DNA of 64,000 bases from Rutstroemia sp. NJR-2017a BVV2 (lineage: Eukaryota; Ascomycota; Leotiomycetes; Helotiales; Rutstroemiaceae), in NCBI GenBank assembly GCA_002946415.1, contig NJPS01000046.1:620001-684000 (forward strand), read 5' to 3'. The translations under genes and the position numbers were made by a program. The notes beneath the pieces were generated by a model that was not told the DNA's origin, did no database searches, and saw nothing but the letters and a program-made list of their open reading frames with translations. The number at the start of each line of letters is the position of its first letter. The stretch's first letter is position 1. Shown in pieces: positions 21,507 to 33,157 of this stretch.

Positions 21507-24500
21507 GGTTGAAGTCTGTTGTCGTCCGAAATAATCCTCGATAAGTAAATCCTATATGGAAATAGGAAATTGATGTGTATTAATGGTCGAACCAGATGAC
21601 GCGGACAGCGGAGCGCTAACGCAATTTAGCTTCAGGCCAGGCACAAGATATCCGTCGTGCCACAATTCCAAGTAAGGCTAAGATATCCTAAATAGAAGAT
21701 GACTGTGAATTGTCGCCAAAAAAATAATTGTGTTGGTGGCAAGGCCGAGTCGGAAGCCGCTCAATGGGGGGCCGCTCTTTTTGATATGTATTTTTGCGGG
21801 TTTAAGCAAACGTCGTGGCTAATGACGAAACGACTAAAATATTGGCTGTGACAGTGTCCTGTACGAGCAAGCAGTGCTGCCAAGACTGTGGAGTAGGATT
21901 TTCTTGGGAGATCTTGGGTGTTCAAAGGCTTTCTTGTGAGGCTGCGCGAGCCGAGTTCGATATTCAGTGTGGCGTTTCGGTCCCGAAGGAAGCGCAGTGC
22001 AGTAGCGAGAAGGATGGAAATGTACGTTTGCCCAATGAATAATATCAAGTCAAGGGAGGTGCACAACACGAAAAAGATATTCTTAAAGAAGATATGAAAA
22101 GCAATTCATACTATTCTTTTGCTTCTGCACAACCGCTCATCTATCGTGGTTGAGGTAGATGGGATTCGACATTGTATATGTCTTGGCGGTTGGTAGACCG
22201 GGATCGTCAGGCCAAGGTAGACAAGGGTCCAAGGTGTGACGCGGCCTCTGATACAGAACAGGCAGTGAGAATACTGTGCGGAGATAGAATCTAAACGGCC
22301 GTTCGCTGAATAGGACAATATTGTAATAGTGCAGTGACTGCTATTGGTTCATTGAAACGTGCGACAAGGAATAGCACCAACACAGAAAGCAACAATTCGT
22401 ACTCACCACTGCTGGACCAATGAAAGAGACTGGAAGCCGTAATGTCCTTACCGGTAAAAGGATCCTCATCTTCGGGCTTCAAAGGAGGCAGAGCATAGTC
22501 GTCCGCAGTAGATCTCGTGCTTGCAGTCGTTGTGAGCGACGTGAGGCAACTCGTAGTTTCTTACGCAAACAAAGTCTTGGTGCCAAGTTACCAACAACCG
22601 GTACCCCTGAGCTGATTCGATTCGAGTTTCGACGTGTCGGCTGCTATTTTCCGACTGCTACCAGGAATGTTTCGGGGCGTATGGCAGGGAATTACCTATT
22701 TTGAGATCCTCACTGCGAACAGATATGTATGGTTGTCACGCTCCCTCTGCTTCCTTCTTTCCCTCCGAGCCCCTAAGCCTCTCTCATCTTCTTGGAAACC
22801 TTGACGGGATAAACATGAAGCACGAGAGACGGATCTTCGCGATTGGACCTAAAGCGACAAGTATGAAACAGTACCAGAGCAATGGGTTCCCCGTTGGTGA
22901 GTACATTGATACAGCTTGTGAACAGATAATGCAGCAGATGTTTGGACTCCTAGCTCCGCCACTCTGCCCTAAGGAAGGAAGAAAGTATTCCTTAACTCCT
23001 CGCCACGCCGTCGTGCGAGTCGCGACAGACAGGCTTTCTAGATGATTATATCAGATGAAGATGAAAACACCGGCAGTTATTAGTTAGACACTGCGAAGTG
23101 TAAAGCTAGACGTAGACGGGGACGCATTCGTAATTGCTAGGTTGTGCGTTTTATCGTAAGCCGCCGAATGAGAAGGGGGATTCGTCACTTCGACGTACTT
23201 GATTCGTAAGCATCCCAATAATTACGGAGAGGAAGATCCACTCGCAAACCGAAGTTTGACATGGGCAATACCCTGGTAATTGAGGCACACAGTCCGGACT
23301 TCTTCATCCTTATCACCGACATCTCGAACTCGACTTCTTGGACCGGACCATCTTCAATCGAACAGTCGAACAATCAGGAATCTGGAAGGATTCACGCAGC
23401 ATGGCAACGCCTTAAACACGTCTTTGATGAATTGACATCAACCCTATCCTTTGTCGCGCCACCCTATATCTCTCAACTGCACAGGAATCAATCAGGCTTT
23501 TTACATCTTACGAGTATTCTTCACAGCCCGCATTCATATCTCCAAGGATCAAGTTCAGCTGAGGCCTCCCTCCCAAGGGCCCAATATCAAAACCTCGACG
23601 GCGCACACGTGAACGATACAGTATTTTTCGTCAAACGTGACGAACCGAGTCACTACCTATCTACGAACAAAGTCAGCAGCGTCGTCATACCCTTCAGCAT
23701 GTGAGGCTTGGGGAGGCTTGGGGAGGCTCGGAGGCTCACTGGTATATGGACTCAAGGCGTCATCGAGACCTCTTCCAGAAACAATGCCCGAGCATTCATC
23801 TGTCATTAAAATGCTGCTGTATGGGTCTTGACCAGATTTCAGAATGTCGTTTCCTGTCAGCGAGATGATCATGACTCAGCCGGCTTGGAATTCCGTGGAT
23901 GAGCCAACTTACTCTTATCGGTCCGATCTATGTTATTCACGTAAGTGATTGATGTCCCTAACATGCAAATAACATAGCCGGTGGCCTGCATACCCCTAAT
24001 ATAATAATGTTGGGTGGAGAGTTTCTAATAGTCGCCATTTGCACGCAAGGACGTAGCTTTTCGGCACAAACAGCAACGAGGAATAGCAGCGCGAGAAGAA
24101 ATTTTAGCCCAGCATGCGTGAACGAGATGGGATATCGAAAACACTGTGTCTCGCTCATCTCAGAAGTGCACAGCAAATGAAGAAGCTCGGAAGAAGTGAA
24201 ATGCTGCCAGCGTCGCTGCTGAGAGAGTGCTGAAATTCTATCCTCCGCAAAAAGGGAAAAAGGTCGCTAGGATATACTGGATTCACAAAGTCTTTACGGG
24301 CGTGCAAACCACAGTATCTCAGCTTGCGGTGAAGTGATACTCACTATGTCAACATCATCGCAACACTCGGGCTGCAGTATGGTGAAGACAAGGAAGGGCT
24401 TCGCTTGTGTGCATTTGTACAAAAAGCCCATATATCGAGGTGAGCAATAATGTAAGTCAAAGTCTACGCCGGTGACTGCCATCTGACAGTGACCTACCTC

Positions 24501-25288
24501 CCAAACGAACAGCAACCGCGAAACATCCATACAATGAACAGGGCATCGCAGACTTTCTCACAGGTATCTAATAAACACAATCTTGCTCCCAAACGGAATT
24601 CAATAGTAATTTCTATTCCTCAAAGAGATCTTGTTGCAGCAGACTAGGTGATTGCCTATTGGTACGTTCTTGATATATACCGAAAAAAAAAAACATCTCG
24701 AGATATGTCCATCTGCAGCTTCTATAACATTTAGCACATGTTGGAGTACAAGGATAATATACATCCGGCCGGGCTCACAAACACAATTACGGAAGGGTAC
24801 ACCGATGCTTTCCCCCCCAATAGGCCATAGCAATATTGAATGTTGCATCAACATAGGAAACAAATTCTGAGACTGAATTTGCCAAAATACGGATTAGGAC
24901 ATGTGGTGTGATCCGGAACGGTCGACGGGCACTTCCCCGTGGACCATGAGACCCCGCATGTAGGCTAAGTAGCTCAATCAACCAATCAAATCTATAATGA
25001 CAAGTACGCCATGTCCTGCATGTGCTTATGGTGGTCCGATGGGTAGGGCTTAGATCGGTATCTATCAAAAAAGGGGAGTATAAGTTATAACTACAGCCTG
25101 ACTTCTCAACTTACATATCTTCATGTTCTACCATTGAAATTCGACACAGGAAACTTCCTTCCTCAACTACTCACCCGCGAAAAGCATCACTTTTCTCTTC
25201 AGTCAAATCGAGTTCTTCTCTACCAAGGACGGACGGCACAAATCCAAACTGAAGCTATCGACACGATCATCTCACTATCCACACCACC
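21507..25288. other. 3.8-kb gene-poor region
   Basis: Apart from the protease promoter at the left and the dehydrogenase promoter at the right, no gene could be supported. Several open frames of 70-147 codons occur on both strands without domains or consistent splice sites. No tRNA, clear repeat array or transposon motif was seen. It could contain lineage-specific genes or decayed sequence not recognisable by eye. Confidence 0.5.
23261..23704 (+). CDS. Possible hypothetical protein (147 codons), weak
   Basis: The longest uninterrupted ATG-started frame in the gene-poor region (MGNTLVIEAHSPDFF at the start). No domain, signal peptide or membrane segment is recognised, and no splice signals help. 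It may be a chance frame; it is listed only because it is the best candidate in this stretch. Confidence 0.2.
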   Translation: MGNTLVIEAHSPDFFILITDISNSTSWTGPSSIEQSNNQESGRIHAAWQRLKHVFDELTSTLSFVAPPYISQLHRNQSGFLHLTSILHSPHSYLQGSSSAEASLPRAQYQNLDGAHVNDTVFFVKRDEPSHYLSTNKVSSVVIPFSM

Positions 25289-26483
25289 ATGTCTCCTGCA
25301 GGAAGCATACTCGTGACCGGCGCCAACGGCGGAATTGGCAGCGCGATCATATCACGAATCAACAGCACGCCCGAGCTCGCCTCCTACCACGGCATCTACA
25401 CCGTTCGCCATCGCGCAGCCGAGCCACTTCCAGGAATCATGCAATCCAAATCCACACACGTAGAACACCACTACGAAGCACTGTCCCTCGACCTTAGCAG
25501 GCTTGAGAATGTGCGGGAGATTGCGGCCATCATCAATAGGAAAGTATCCGCGGGCGAGATTCCTCCGATCAGGGCCTTGATACTGAATGCTGGGTATCAA
25601 GAGATGGATGAGCAGCGCTTTACAGATGATGGATTGGCTACTGTTTTTGTGGCGAATTATTTAGGACATTGGTTGTTGGTTTTGTTGCTGCTGGGGAGTA
25701 TGGATCGGGAGAGGGGGAGGATTGTGGTGCTGGGGAGTAAAGCGCATGAGTATGGCCCGGTTTCGCAGTCTTTTATGTCCATAGTCAAAGATGAAGGATG
25801 AACTTTGGAACATGTCGCTGGATGTGTTATGGATGAAGTGGAATGACAAGCTTGCTTGTATATGTGCTAACGAGATACTTGGTCCATCCTTAAAGCAAAA
25901 CGCTCGTCCGTTTGCAGACGAGAAGTGGAAGACGATACTCGCCGACAGCACAGACCCAATAGCGAAAGGGACATGGAGCACACAGAAAGAAGATCCATCC
26001 TGGATGAGTGGAATGCGACGATATGGCGCTGCGAAGCTCTGCGCCATTATGATGATGTAAACTCGCATTTTTCCGCCCCCTGCATCTGATTTACTATACC
26101 CGGCTAACAAACCCCCAGTGCAGAGCTCCAGCGACGTCTCGACCTCGATGCTAATCTGAAAAACATTTCTATACTGGGTATAGACCCTGGTACTGTACCC
26201 TGGTACTGTACCCACGAATATCGCGCGTCGCAGTCCCTGGTTCATCCGTGTTCTGCTGTTCCGGATCGTCCTCCCGCTAGTAGCTTCTCTGCAAGCGTGG
26301 CACAATCCTAAGGGCAATAATGAGGTACAGACGGTTGATAGAGCGGCGAAGGATATTCTTGCGGCGGCTTTTGACAGCAGCTCTGTTTTGGGTGAGCAGC
26401 CTAAGGGACTTTATCTAGATGGTTCGGAGCGCGCGGAAATTAGTGCAGAGGCACAGGATCCGAGGAAGAGGGAGATGGCTTAG
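25289..26483 (+). pseudogene. Short-chain dehydrogenase/reductase, frameshifted
   Basis: An SDR-family NAD(P)-dependent oxidoreductase. It starts MSPAGSILVTGANGGIGSAI with the TGxxxGIG cofactor motif, then LILNAGYQEMD, and the active-site YGAAK appears at about 26012-26030. Downstream, LGIDPGTVP is followed by a tandem 13-bp duplication (26185-26210) that shifts the frame by one. Beyond it the homologous C-terminus continues in the other frame to a stop at 26481-26483. A clear intron lies at about 26057-26118. The stretch 25748-25919 also has a stop; an intron there would need the poor donor GTTTCG, although GTGCTAAC is a good branch site. Either the gene is dead or the duplication is an assembly error. 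Substrate unknown. Confidence 0.75.
26185..26210 (+). repeat. 13-bp direct tandem duplication causing frameshift
   Basis: CCCTGGTACTGTA occurs twice in immediate succession, followed by CCC. Removing one copy in thought restores the family motif DPGTVPTN and the open frame after it. Confidence 0.9.
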
Positions 26484-27367
26484 AGGGATAGTATCGGGTA
26501 TGCGGGGTTGAAGGAGGGGGAGACGGTCCTCGCGCATTGGCAGTAAGGATGGATTTGGTTTGCAAGGAGAAAGTTAAGTGAGGGTCGGGTTCTATGCGAA
26601 TAAGGATGTCCCATGAGATATTACCTTTGCTTCGGAGAGCGTTTACAAATTGCTGCCGGTAAGTGCACTGAGCGCCAAGTGAAATCCCACGCCATATTTG
26701 CGCTCAAATGCTGGATCATGGCTTTCAAAATCTGTCCACCGAGCGGTAACATAATTACCATGTTTCTTTAGTTACCACCAATTCACGCTCAATGAAAGGA
26801 TTTGTATCTAGCGATTTCTCTGCTGGCAAGTACAACACTCATGTGTAAATAAAGAGGAGAGGTGATTTTACCAGCTACCCGAATAGTGACACAGAGAGAA
26901 AGACATACATGATACGAATTAGACCGGTACTGTAGCTAGCTAACTAACTAGAATATAAGGCTATGCAGAAGCCTCCAATGCATCCCATGTCTTATGCACA
27001 TCAAAGGAAGCTAGCCAGGGTAGTAATGCGCAAGCGTTCAAAACTCTCTGTTGCCAGTCTCACTGCGACGACAACGGATTCCTCTTTTCTTATAACTACG
27101 AGGCTCCGCTCCCGAAATGATTGATGACAGCTACGCAAGTCATATTTCATCTCGGGATAGTCGCTAGCTTAGATTACAGCGTTTATATATCTGATAAATA
27201 TTTCTTGGAAGGGTTCCGCCGCGGCGTCGGCGAAACGAACTTGAGGATTCGAAATCTCGAACAACTCTGGCAAATCCCAATCGATATTTCCTATATCGTC
27301 TCAGAAACGGAATCTTCAAACCCCTGCGGCCTCCTGATATCGTCAAAATTTGTTCGTGGCAGCATAC
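26484..27367. other. Intergenic region, no gene seen
   Basis: AT-rich spacer holding the presumed promoter of the zinc-finger gene. CTAGCTAGCTAACTAACTAG near 26935 is a short low-complexity tract. No coding or RNA feature was recognised. Confidence 0.55.
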
Positions 27368-29930
27368 ATGGCTGATGATGAGCTTGGCATTTCAGGCTGT
27401 AACGGCACGAATTCGGGGTTTGAGGCACCTAGGAGGGGGAGTCGTTCTGCCCAGAAAGATGCCCTCACAGATGGAGCTTACAGTTATGCAGAGGGAAAAT
27501 CTTCGCTAAGTCCAGCTCTGGTGGCACAATACTCCGCCTACCCGGACTGGTCTGCTTTGCCTTTCGAAGTTGCCCATATAGTAGAAATTGCAGAATGCGA
27601 CTCGGACCTATATGCTTTCGATCCTGTTTATGCCTCTGAGACCGTAGCTTTCATAGCACAGCAGGGGCATACTACTTTACTCACTCCAGATGCAGAATGG
27701 TATTTTGGAGGACATTACAGACCTTTATCGAATGCCAGCGTCACGTCTGTTGGCTCAGGGCCGAGCTGTTCAACCTTCAGTACCGTCGGTTCTTTAGACC
27801 TTGAAACCAAGGATTCCCTTAATACCAATTGTGATCCTATTGGAACCTGCTCCCTTAGCGACCAAATTTCGAATCGGCCGTCAACTGCAAGCAGCCCCCG
27901 TCTCCTCCCCCAGGACGTAAAGTCTTTCGGGCTCTCCTTCGATAATGCGGGTTCTGGCGAAGGAAAAGAAAAGGACTCTCTGAGCCAATCGAAAGTAGAT
28001 ACTGAACTCTTGCCGCATCTGGTGGATAGTGTAGACTCCAACCTTGAGCCTCTCAAACTCGAGATACATTCTCATCCCGAAAACCCATCAGCAACAACCA
28101 CTCAGCAAGTGCACGGGTCATGCTCCGAAGATACGTCTCTCGCTGAAGTGATTGATTCTGCCCCATCACCCGGTAAAAATTTAGAAACCTCGAGTCCTTG
28201 CACTAGCGCAGAAAGGTTAGAAAGTCCACCGAGTCGCTACGAGGAAGAAACAGACTGGGAGGAAAGCGACAGTAACTACAGTGACCGATCAGGAGTATTC
28301 ACCGCTCTCGATTATGCTAGAACGCACCACGATGACGATCTTTCATCAGCTCCCGTGAAGCCTTTGCTGACACCTGGGAAGCAGCGACTTGTAGATCGCA
28401 TCATGCAAGAGTTCTGGATCCTCTTCGATCAGGACTGGATTGGCAACGCCAGAAGTTACGCTGGCTCTGAATCGGTATCAGAATCGGGGCGTGCGTCTAC
28501 TTCGGATGGTACAAGTAATTCTAGACAGGACCAAAGCAGCAGCAGCCCTAACCTCCAGAGTGCTGGTAAAAGGTCCAGAGAGCAAGAACAGGAAGAAGAC
28601 CAAGACCTGGACGATAGAGATCCGCCAGGTCCAAAGCGACTGAAGAAAGACGTCGAAAATCTCGACAAGTCTACTTGCAAGTTTGCATGTCCGTATCGGA
28701 AGAGCAATCCGCGAAAGTATTGCATACAAGGAATCTGGAGGTCATGTGCGCTAACACCTTTGGAGAGCATCGCCCGCGTAAAGTATGAGCACCTTTTCGA
28801 TATGAATATTCAATGCACTGCTAATTCGAGTGCAGAGCCCATTTGTATCGACACCATCGCATATTCCAATGCCGGCGATGCAAAACGCTCTTTAACAACT
28901 CGGAAGAAGTTAATGAGCATCTGCAGGCTGTTAAAGGATGTGATCTACGCTTAGGAGAAGAAGTCGAAGGGATCACAGACACCATTGAGAAGCGGCTTCG
29001 GAGCAGGAAGAAGACGACTGAGGGTCAGACAGCCGAGGAAAGATGGAGGGAGATATATCATCTCATTTTCCCCAGTGAACCAATCCCAGGGCCATGTAAG
29101 CAGAAGTCATTCCTACTAATCATATCTTGTTGCCAGTGCAGAAGAACCGAGTCGAAGTCTAGCAATCTTTCCACGGATTCTAAGCCCGAATGCTAACCTT
29201 AACCGTGATTACAGACTTCGAGCCAGTCCAAGAAGACATCGACAAACCACCAGACAATGAACTATCACTCTACGAAGAGTACTCCCGCCGCGAGCTCCCC
29301 CGAATTTTCCGCGGCGCCATCGAAAACATTGTGAATGAAGGAACATCCCAACTTGAAGAACAGTTGCGAAGCCAGCTGACGAGCATCATCCAAGAATGCC
29401 AGGATCAAATGTTCTCCAATTATCGACAGCAGAAACCTTCAACAAAGGTCTTGGAGGAGCCTGTACTTCCTAGCGAACCAGACAACACAGCCACAGACTC
29501 AGATGACCTTGCTCGCTTCTACCAGCGACCGCCTTCACCGCGAAACAATATTGTCGAACTGACTGTTTCGAGCACGAATAAGTCTGAGGTAGCGCACGAG
29601 CAGAGCAGCTCGGCGGATTCTGGCTACGCGAGTCATATCTCTACGATCCTGTCAGCCCAGGATTCGACTGCGGCGGAATATTCTACCAAACAATCAGTGT
29701 GTACGGCCGCCACCGAACCCACTCCGCTTCCAACAACCTTTTCTTTCCCCCCCAACACCGAAGTGGATGAATTTTTCTCACACGAAGACGAGCATGGGTT
29801 TTTTAATGAATCTCCGAGCACTTGGATGGAAGAAGACATGACAGCCGTTGACCACCCAGGCTTCGCGGCTTGGGACGCAACCTGGATGCCAGTGCAGAAC
29901 CAGGACACGGACACAACATCTTCGCTGTAG
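27368..29930 (+). CDS. Fungal C2H2-like zinc-finger protein with coiled coil (796 aa)
   Basis: A member of the large group of filamentous-fungal proteins with a Cys/His-rich block. Function is unknown; nucleic-acid binding is often assumed. Exons: 27368-28782, 28836-29095, 29215-29930. The N-terminal 430 residues are acidic and Ser-rich, apparently disordered. The zinc block starts CKFACPYRKSNPRKYC at about residue 440 and runs across the first intron to IFQCRRCKTLF and VNEHLQ. Next comes the conserved EERWREIYHLIFP, and after the second intron YFEPVQED. A helical, probably coiled-coil part (YEEYSRRELPRIFRGAIENI and following Gln-rich sequence) lies at about 570-620, with a disordered acidic C-terminus. 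The ATG at 27368 is the first in frame. Both introns rebuild family-conserved sequence. Confidence 0.88.
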
Positions 29931-30358
29931 CTTCCATATGAGATTTTGTGTCTCGCTAGCCGATGTATATCTTTCTGCTCTAGGATATCTCCGATCCTGC
30001 AATCTTTTTAGATCACAGGCCTCGGATCAAAAGAACGCCGCTCACGATTTCTATGTATCAAGCAAGCTAAGCGGCAAGGAATGTCAATCTCCAGATGCGA
30101 AAGCTCCCGTCTCCGAAAGCTTGGGAACTTGATGCAAAGGGCCTTGTGCGGTACTAGGGAGGTATCTACTTAGTGGTGAGGATAAACAAGTAAACAGTAC
30201 TTCACCCGAGCAGCTGACTCGGTCATCCATTCATACTGTAAGACTCACATACTCTACCACAAACCAAGCCCCTCGTCTACATCTCGCTCCTAGGACTTTC
30301 TATACCCAACCGCCCTTCATCCCCTTCACCTCCCACATTCCATAATCTCAAAGTACCC
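29931..30358. other. Convergent intergenic region
   Basis: 3' regions of the zinc-finger gene (plus) and the EthD-domain gene (minus). Nothing else was seen. Confidence 0.6.
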
Positions 30359-30856
30359 CTATACCAATGATTTTGGCAGATTCACAATCTCACCATCCAA
30401 CAAATACGGAGTCTCGTATCCAACCGAGACCAAGGCTCTTGACATGTCGACCCAATCATCTTGATTCTTGATTGCTGCAGGCCAATCCGGATCAACCATG
30501 AGTTTCATGACACAATCCAGATCAGGAAGCCAGTATTCGATGAAACAATCAAAATCGGCGTACTCCCATGTTGGTCGAAATTGTCCAAGCACCTGCTTCA
30601 TCTGATCGTTGGGAGCGGCTGGCGTGACGAACTGGATATCTTAGTACTGTATTGCAGTATTTTAATGAGAAGAAATGTAAATACTCACAAGCGAATACCT
30701 GGTAACGCCGTACTTCTTGAAGAGTGGTACAGCAAGCGGAATGTGCTCCTCGACAATCCACTTGATGAATTCCTCATGGGTATGCTCTGGTCTGCGGTGG
30801 TGGGTGACTGTGTATTTCAAAGGCCGGCCTTTATTTTGTGCACGGGCGTCAGACAT
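30359..30856 (-). CDS. EthD-domain protein
   Basis: Small dimeric alpha+beta-barrel type protein. In fungi, EthD-domain proteins are often tailoring enzymes (dehydratase or oxygenase-like) near polyketide genes, or unknown. Exons: 30856-30689 and 30631-30359, giving 146 residues. Visible family features are LKYTVTHHRRPEHTHEEFIKW, the EEHIPLAVPLFKKYGVTRYS segment, and FIEYWLPDLDCV. The intron has GTGAGT and ends in CCAG, joining YSL to FVTPAAPND. No polyketide synthase lies nearby, so no pathway is suggested. Confidence 0.85.
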
Positions 30857-31235
30857 GTTGATGGTGGTTGATGGAAGGTAAAGGAAGAGAGTTGTGTTTC
30901 CTGGCCAAGAATTTTACCAAAGTAGAGACATCTCTATGGTATTTATCTTAGAAGCAACAGTTGGAGGTGCCAACAAAATGTCTGAGTTCGGTGCCTCTTT
31001 GTTCTGCGGGGTAGAAATGGGAGATACAATTCTCCCAGAACATGACCTTCACTAAATGGTCTCATCGCCGAGTTAGGAGTCGCCTTATAGAGACATATGC
31101 AAGCAACAAGTTGAGATTCCAGCGACAGTTGCTACTCGCTAGTGATGGTATGCTGACAATGCAGAACTGCGGCGTAATATGACTGCGACTTTTGTCGAGG
31201 CTCAAATGCGGCGCAGCCCAACAGTTGAAGGTGTG

Positions 31236-31514
31236 TTATGTGTACGATTTATCCTGCTGTTGGAAGCATCCTATATTGAAATGTACCGATCCTGGTGCCG
31301 CGATGGTCAAGTAAGAGCTCGAATAGACATCATTCATTTTGGCCGATTCGCACTCCCAATCTTCAGGGGGCCCTTGAATAGTACACAATGAGACAATCCA
31401 CGGGTAGCTGATCTTTGGCCTCTTGGTAATTAGGATTGCTTCACGAAAAGCTATCCCCATTTTCGATACTGGAATATCTTGCAAGTGTGCCCGAAACGTC
31501 GCAACAGTTGTCAT
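31236..31514 (-). pseudogene. HET-domain (heterokaryon incompatibility) fragment
   Basis: About 92 codons match the core of the HET domain: FREAILITKR, then SYPWIVSLCTIQ (the family has WIDSLCIIQ, so the Asp is Val here), PPEDWECESAKMNDVYSSSYLTIAA, and a GCF end. The usual upstream part (a shared-space CWG block) is missing. The neighbouring minus-strand sequence to about 32060 is full of stops. It is a relic of a larger HET gene, a family involved in fungal non-self recognition and cell death. Confidence 0.7.
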
Positions 31515-33157
31515 TATCGGTTGAGATTCTCCCCACGAGTGACTGAGTGCGAGGCAGACACATGTGTGAATCTTGCCGCAAAGACTGAGCCAATTCTTTA
31601 TCTGTTCAAATATCGACCTGGCTCTTTGGTCGATAGATCGAATCGCCGACTAAGAATCAACGAATCTAAGATGCTGGCTGTGGACCAGTTAGCCAAGTTC
31701 GATTTTTGAGAGTGCTCTAATCGTGAGTTCAGTAAACAAACGGAAAGGACTGCCGCGAAAGTATACCCTGCCCCTTTGTTCCGTAGCTGCATCGTGGATA
31801 TGTGGGCCTCGTCCAAGTCGAATCCCATTTTCACGCCGAGGGCCTGTTGTTGCGATTGAAAATGTTCGAATGGAAACGGGCAGTCTAGTACCGCTTCTTT
31901 CTCCGAAGTCTCTTGAAATTATGGAGAGCTTTGCTGTTGTAGGTGATGTTTTGTCCAAGTGTACCATCTGCCGAGATTCTTGTGCAAGTTTGTGGTACGC
32001 GGTATGTATCGCCGTATTGGTCGTGATTCTTACTCTCAACATACTGCAACCCAATCGATAAACAGTTCGATGGGAATCTAGGAGGATTCATTCTCTCCTT
32101 AAATATACTGTCTTGGAGATCTTCAATAGTATGAAGTATGAGTCTGCAAAGACTGCAGGATACAATCAAGGCCTGGCCGGCGTCAATGTGGTTGCAACCA
32201 TGCACCAAATATTGAGTTAGGAAAAGCATGCCAATCATTCTTTCGATTGGTGCAGTAACGCCTAGTCATCAATGTTGCAGCATACATCCTAAATTTATGC
32301 GGCGGTGCACATTAGCTGGGCATAGAAGCAGTATATTAAGGGCCCCGTTATCCATTGACATGAGATTCGTTTACTGTATTCGGACGATTCCGTAACCCCA
32401 ATTTGCTTTACCATAGAAGAATATTACTTGGCTTTTAGCTGAAAGCCACCACTAATTGTTTTTTGAGTAGATTACTGGGTAACTAAACTAGGTCTCACCC
32501 TCTCTCATATGGGGCTTGGGAGCCGGTAAGCAGTAGTCAACGGTTGATACGGTAGACTGTATGCACAGCCAAGGATTGATATGGGAACTGTTCATTGAGT
32601 TGAAATTTGCCGATTTTTCAATACCGGTATTTGAAACGGGATATTTTATATAAACTCTTAGAGAAGCAGCAATCTCAAAACTCAAAATCGAAAGCAATAC
32701 TCTCCTCGCACGCCCTTTGATTGATCTAGCCGGGCAGGCTTGTTGTTTATTGAGTATTTGATGAAAGAGGAGTGATCAATCCAAAATATACTAGTCAAAA
32801 ACGTAAGAGTAGGGGGCGATTCGCTTACAGTGGGGAGGGGCTTTCTGATAAGGAGGCAAATGCTTGGCGTGCCCAGCTGGACCCCGCACCTAACTTTTTA
32901 CCTACCCTCGCACCTCGCTACCATCTTTCAATATTTACAACCAAAAATGATACCTTCCGAAAGAAGAATTGTTGCAGCAGTGAGATGCAGGTCTTGATCA
33001 ACGTGCTTTACAATATGCAATATGAGGGTCGATCTTTTATAAAGCTTAGGTATGAGCCTTCATTTTGGTAAGATTACCTTACTTTCCTAACTTCTACCAA
33101 TTCCTCTGAACCACATACTCGAGCCTCAAGACACCGAGTATTGAACGGATCTTCGTC
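31515..33157. other. Intergenic region, possibly decayed HET gene sequence
   Basis: The left part may be the eroded N-terminal half of the HET gene, but no conserved block could be read. The right part is AT-rich and leads into the FAD oxidase promoter. No intact gene was seen. Confidence 0.45.

Noticed and set aside
25661..26317. 218-codon minus-strand open frame
   Set aside because: Antisense to the dehydrogenase pseudogene, whose plus-strand motifs are clear.
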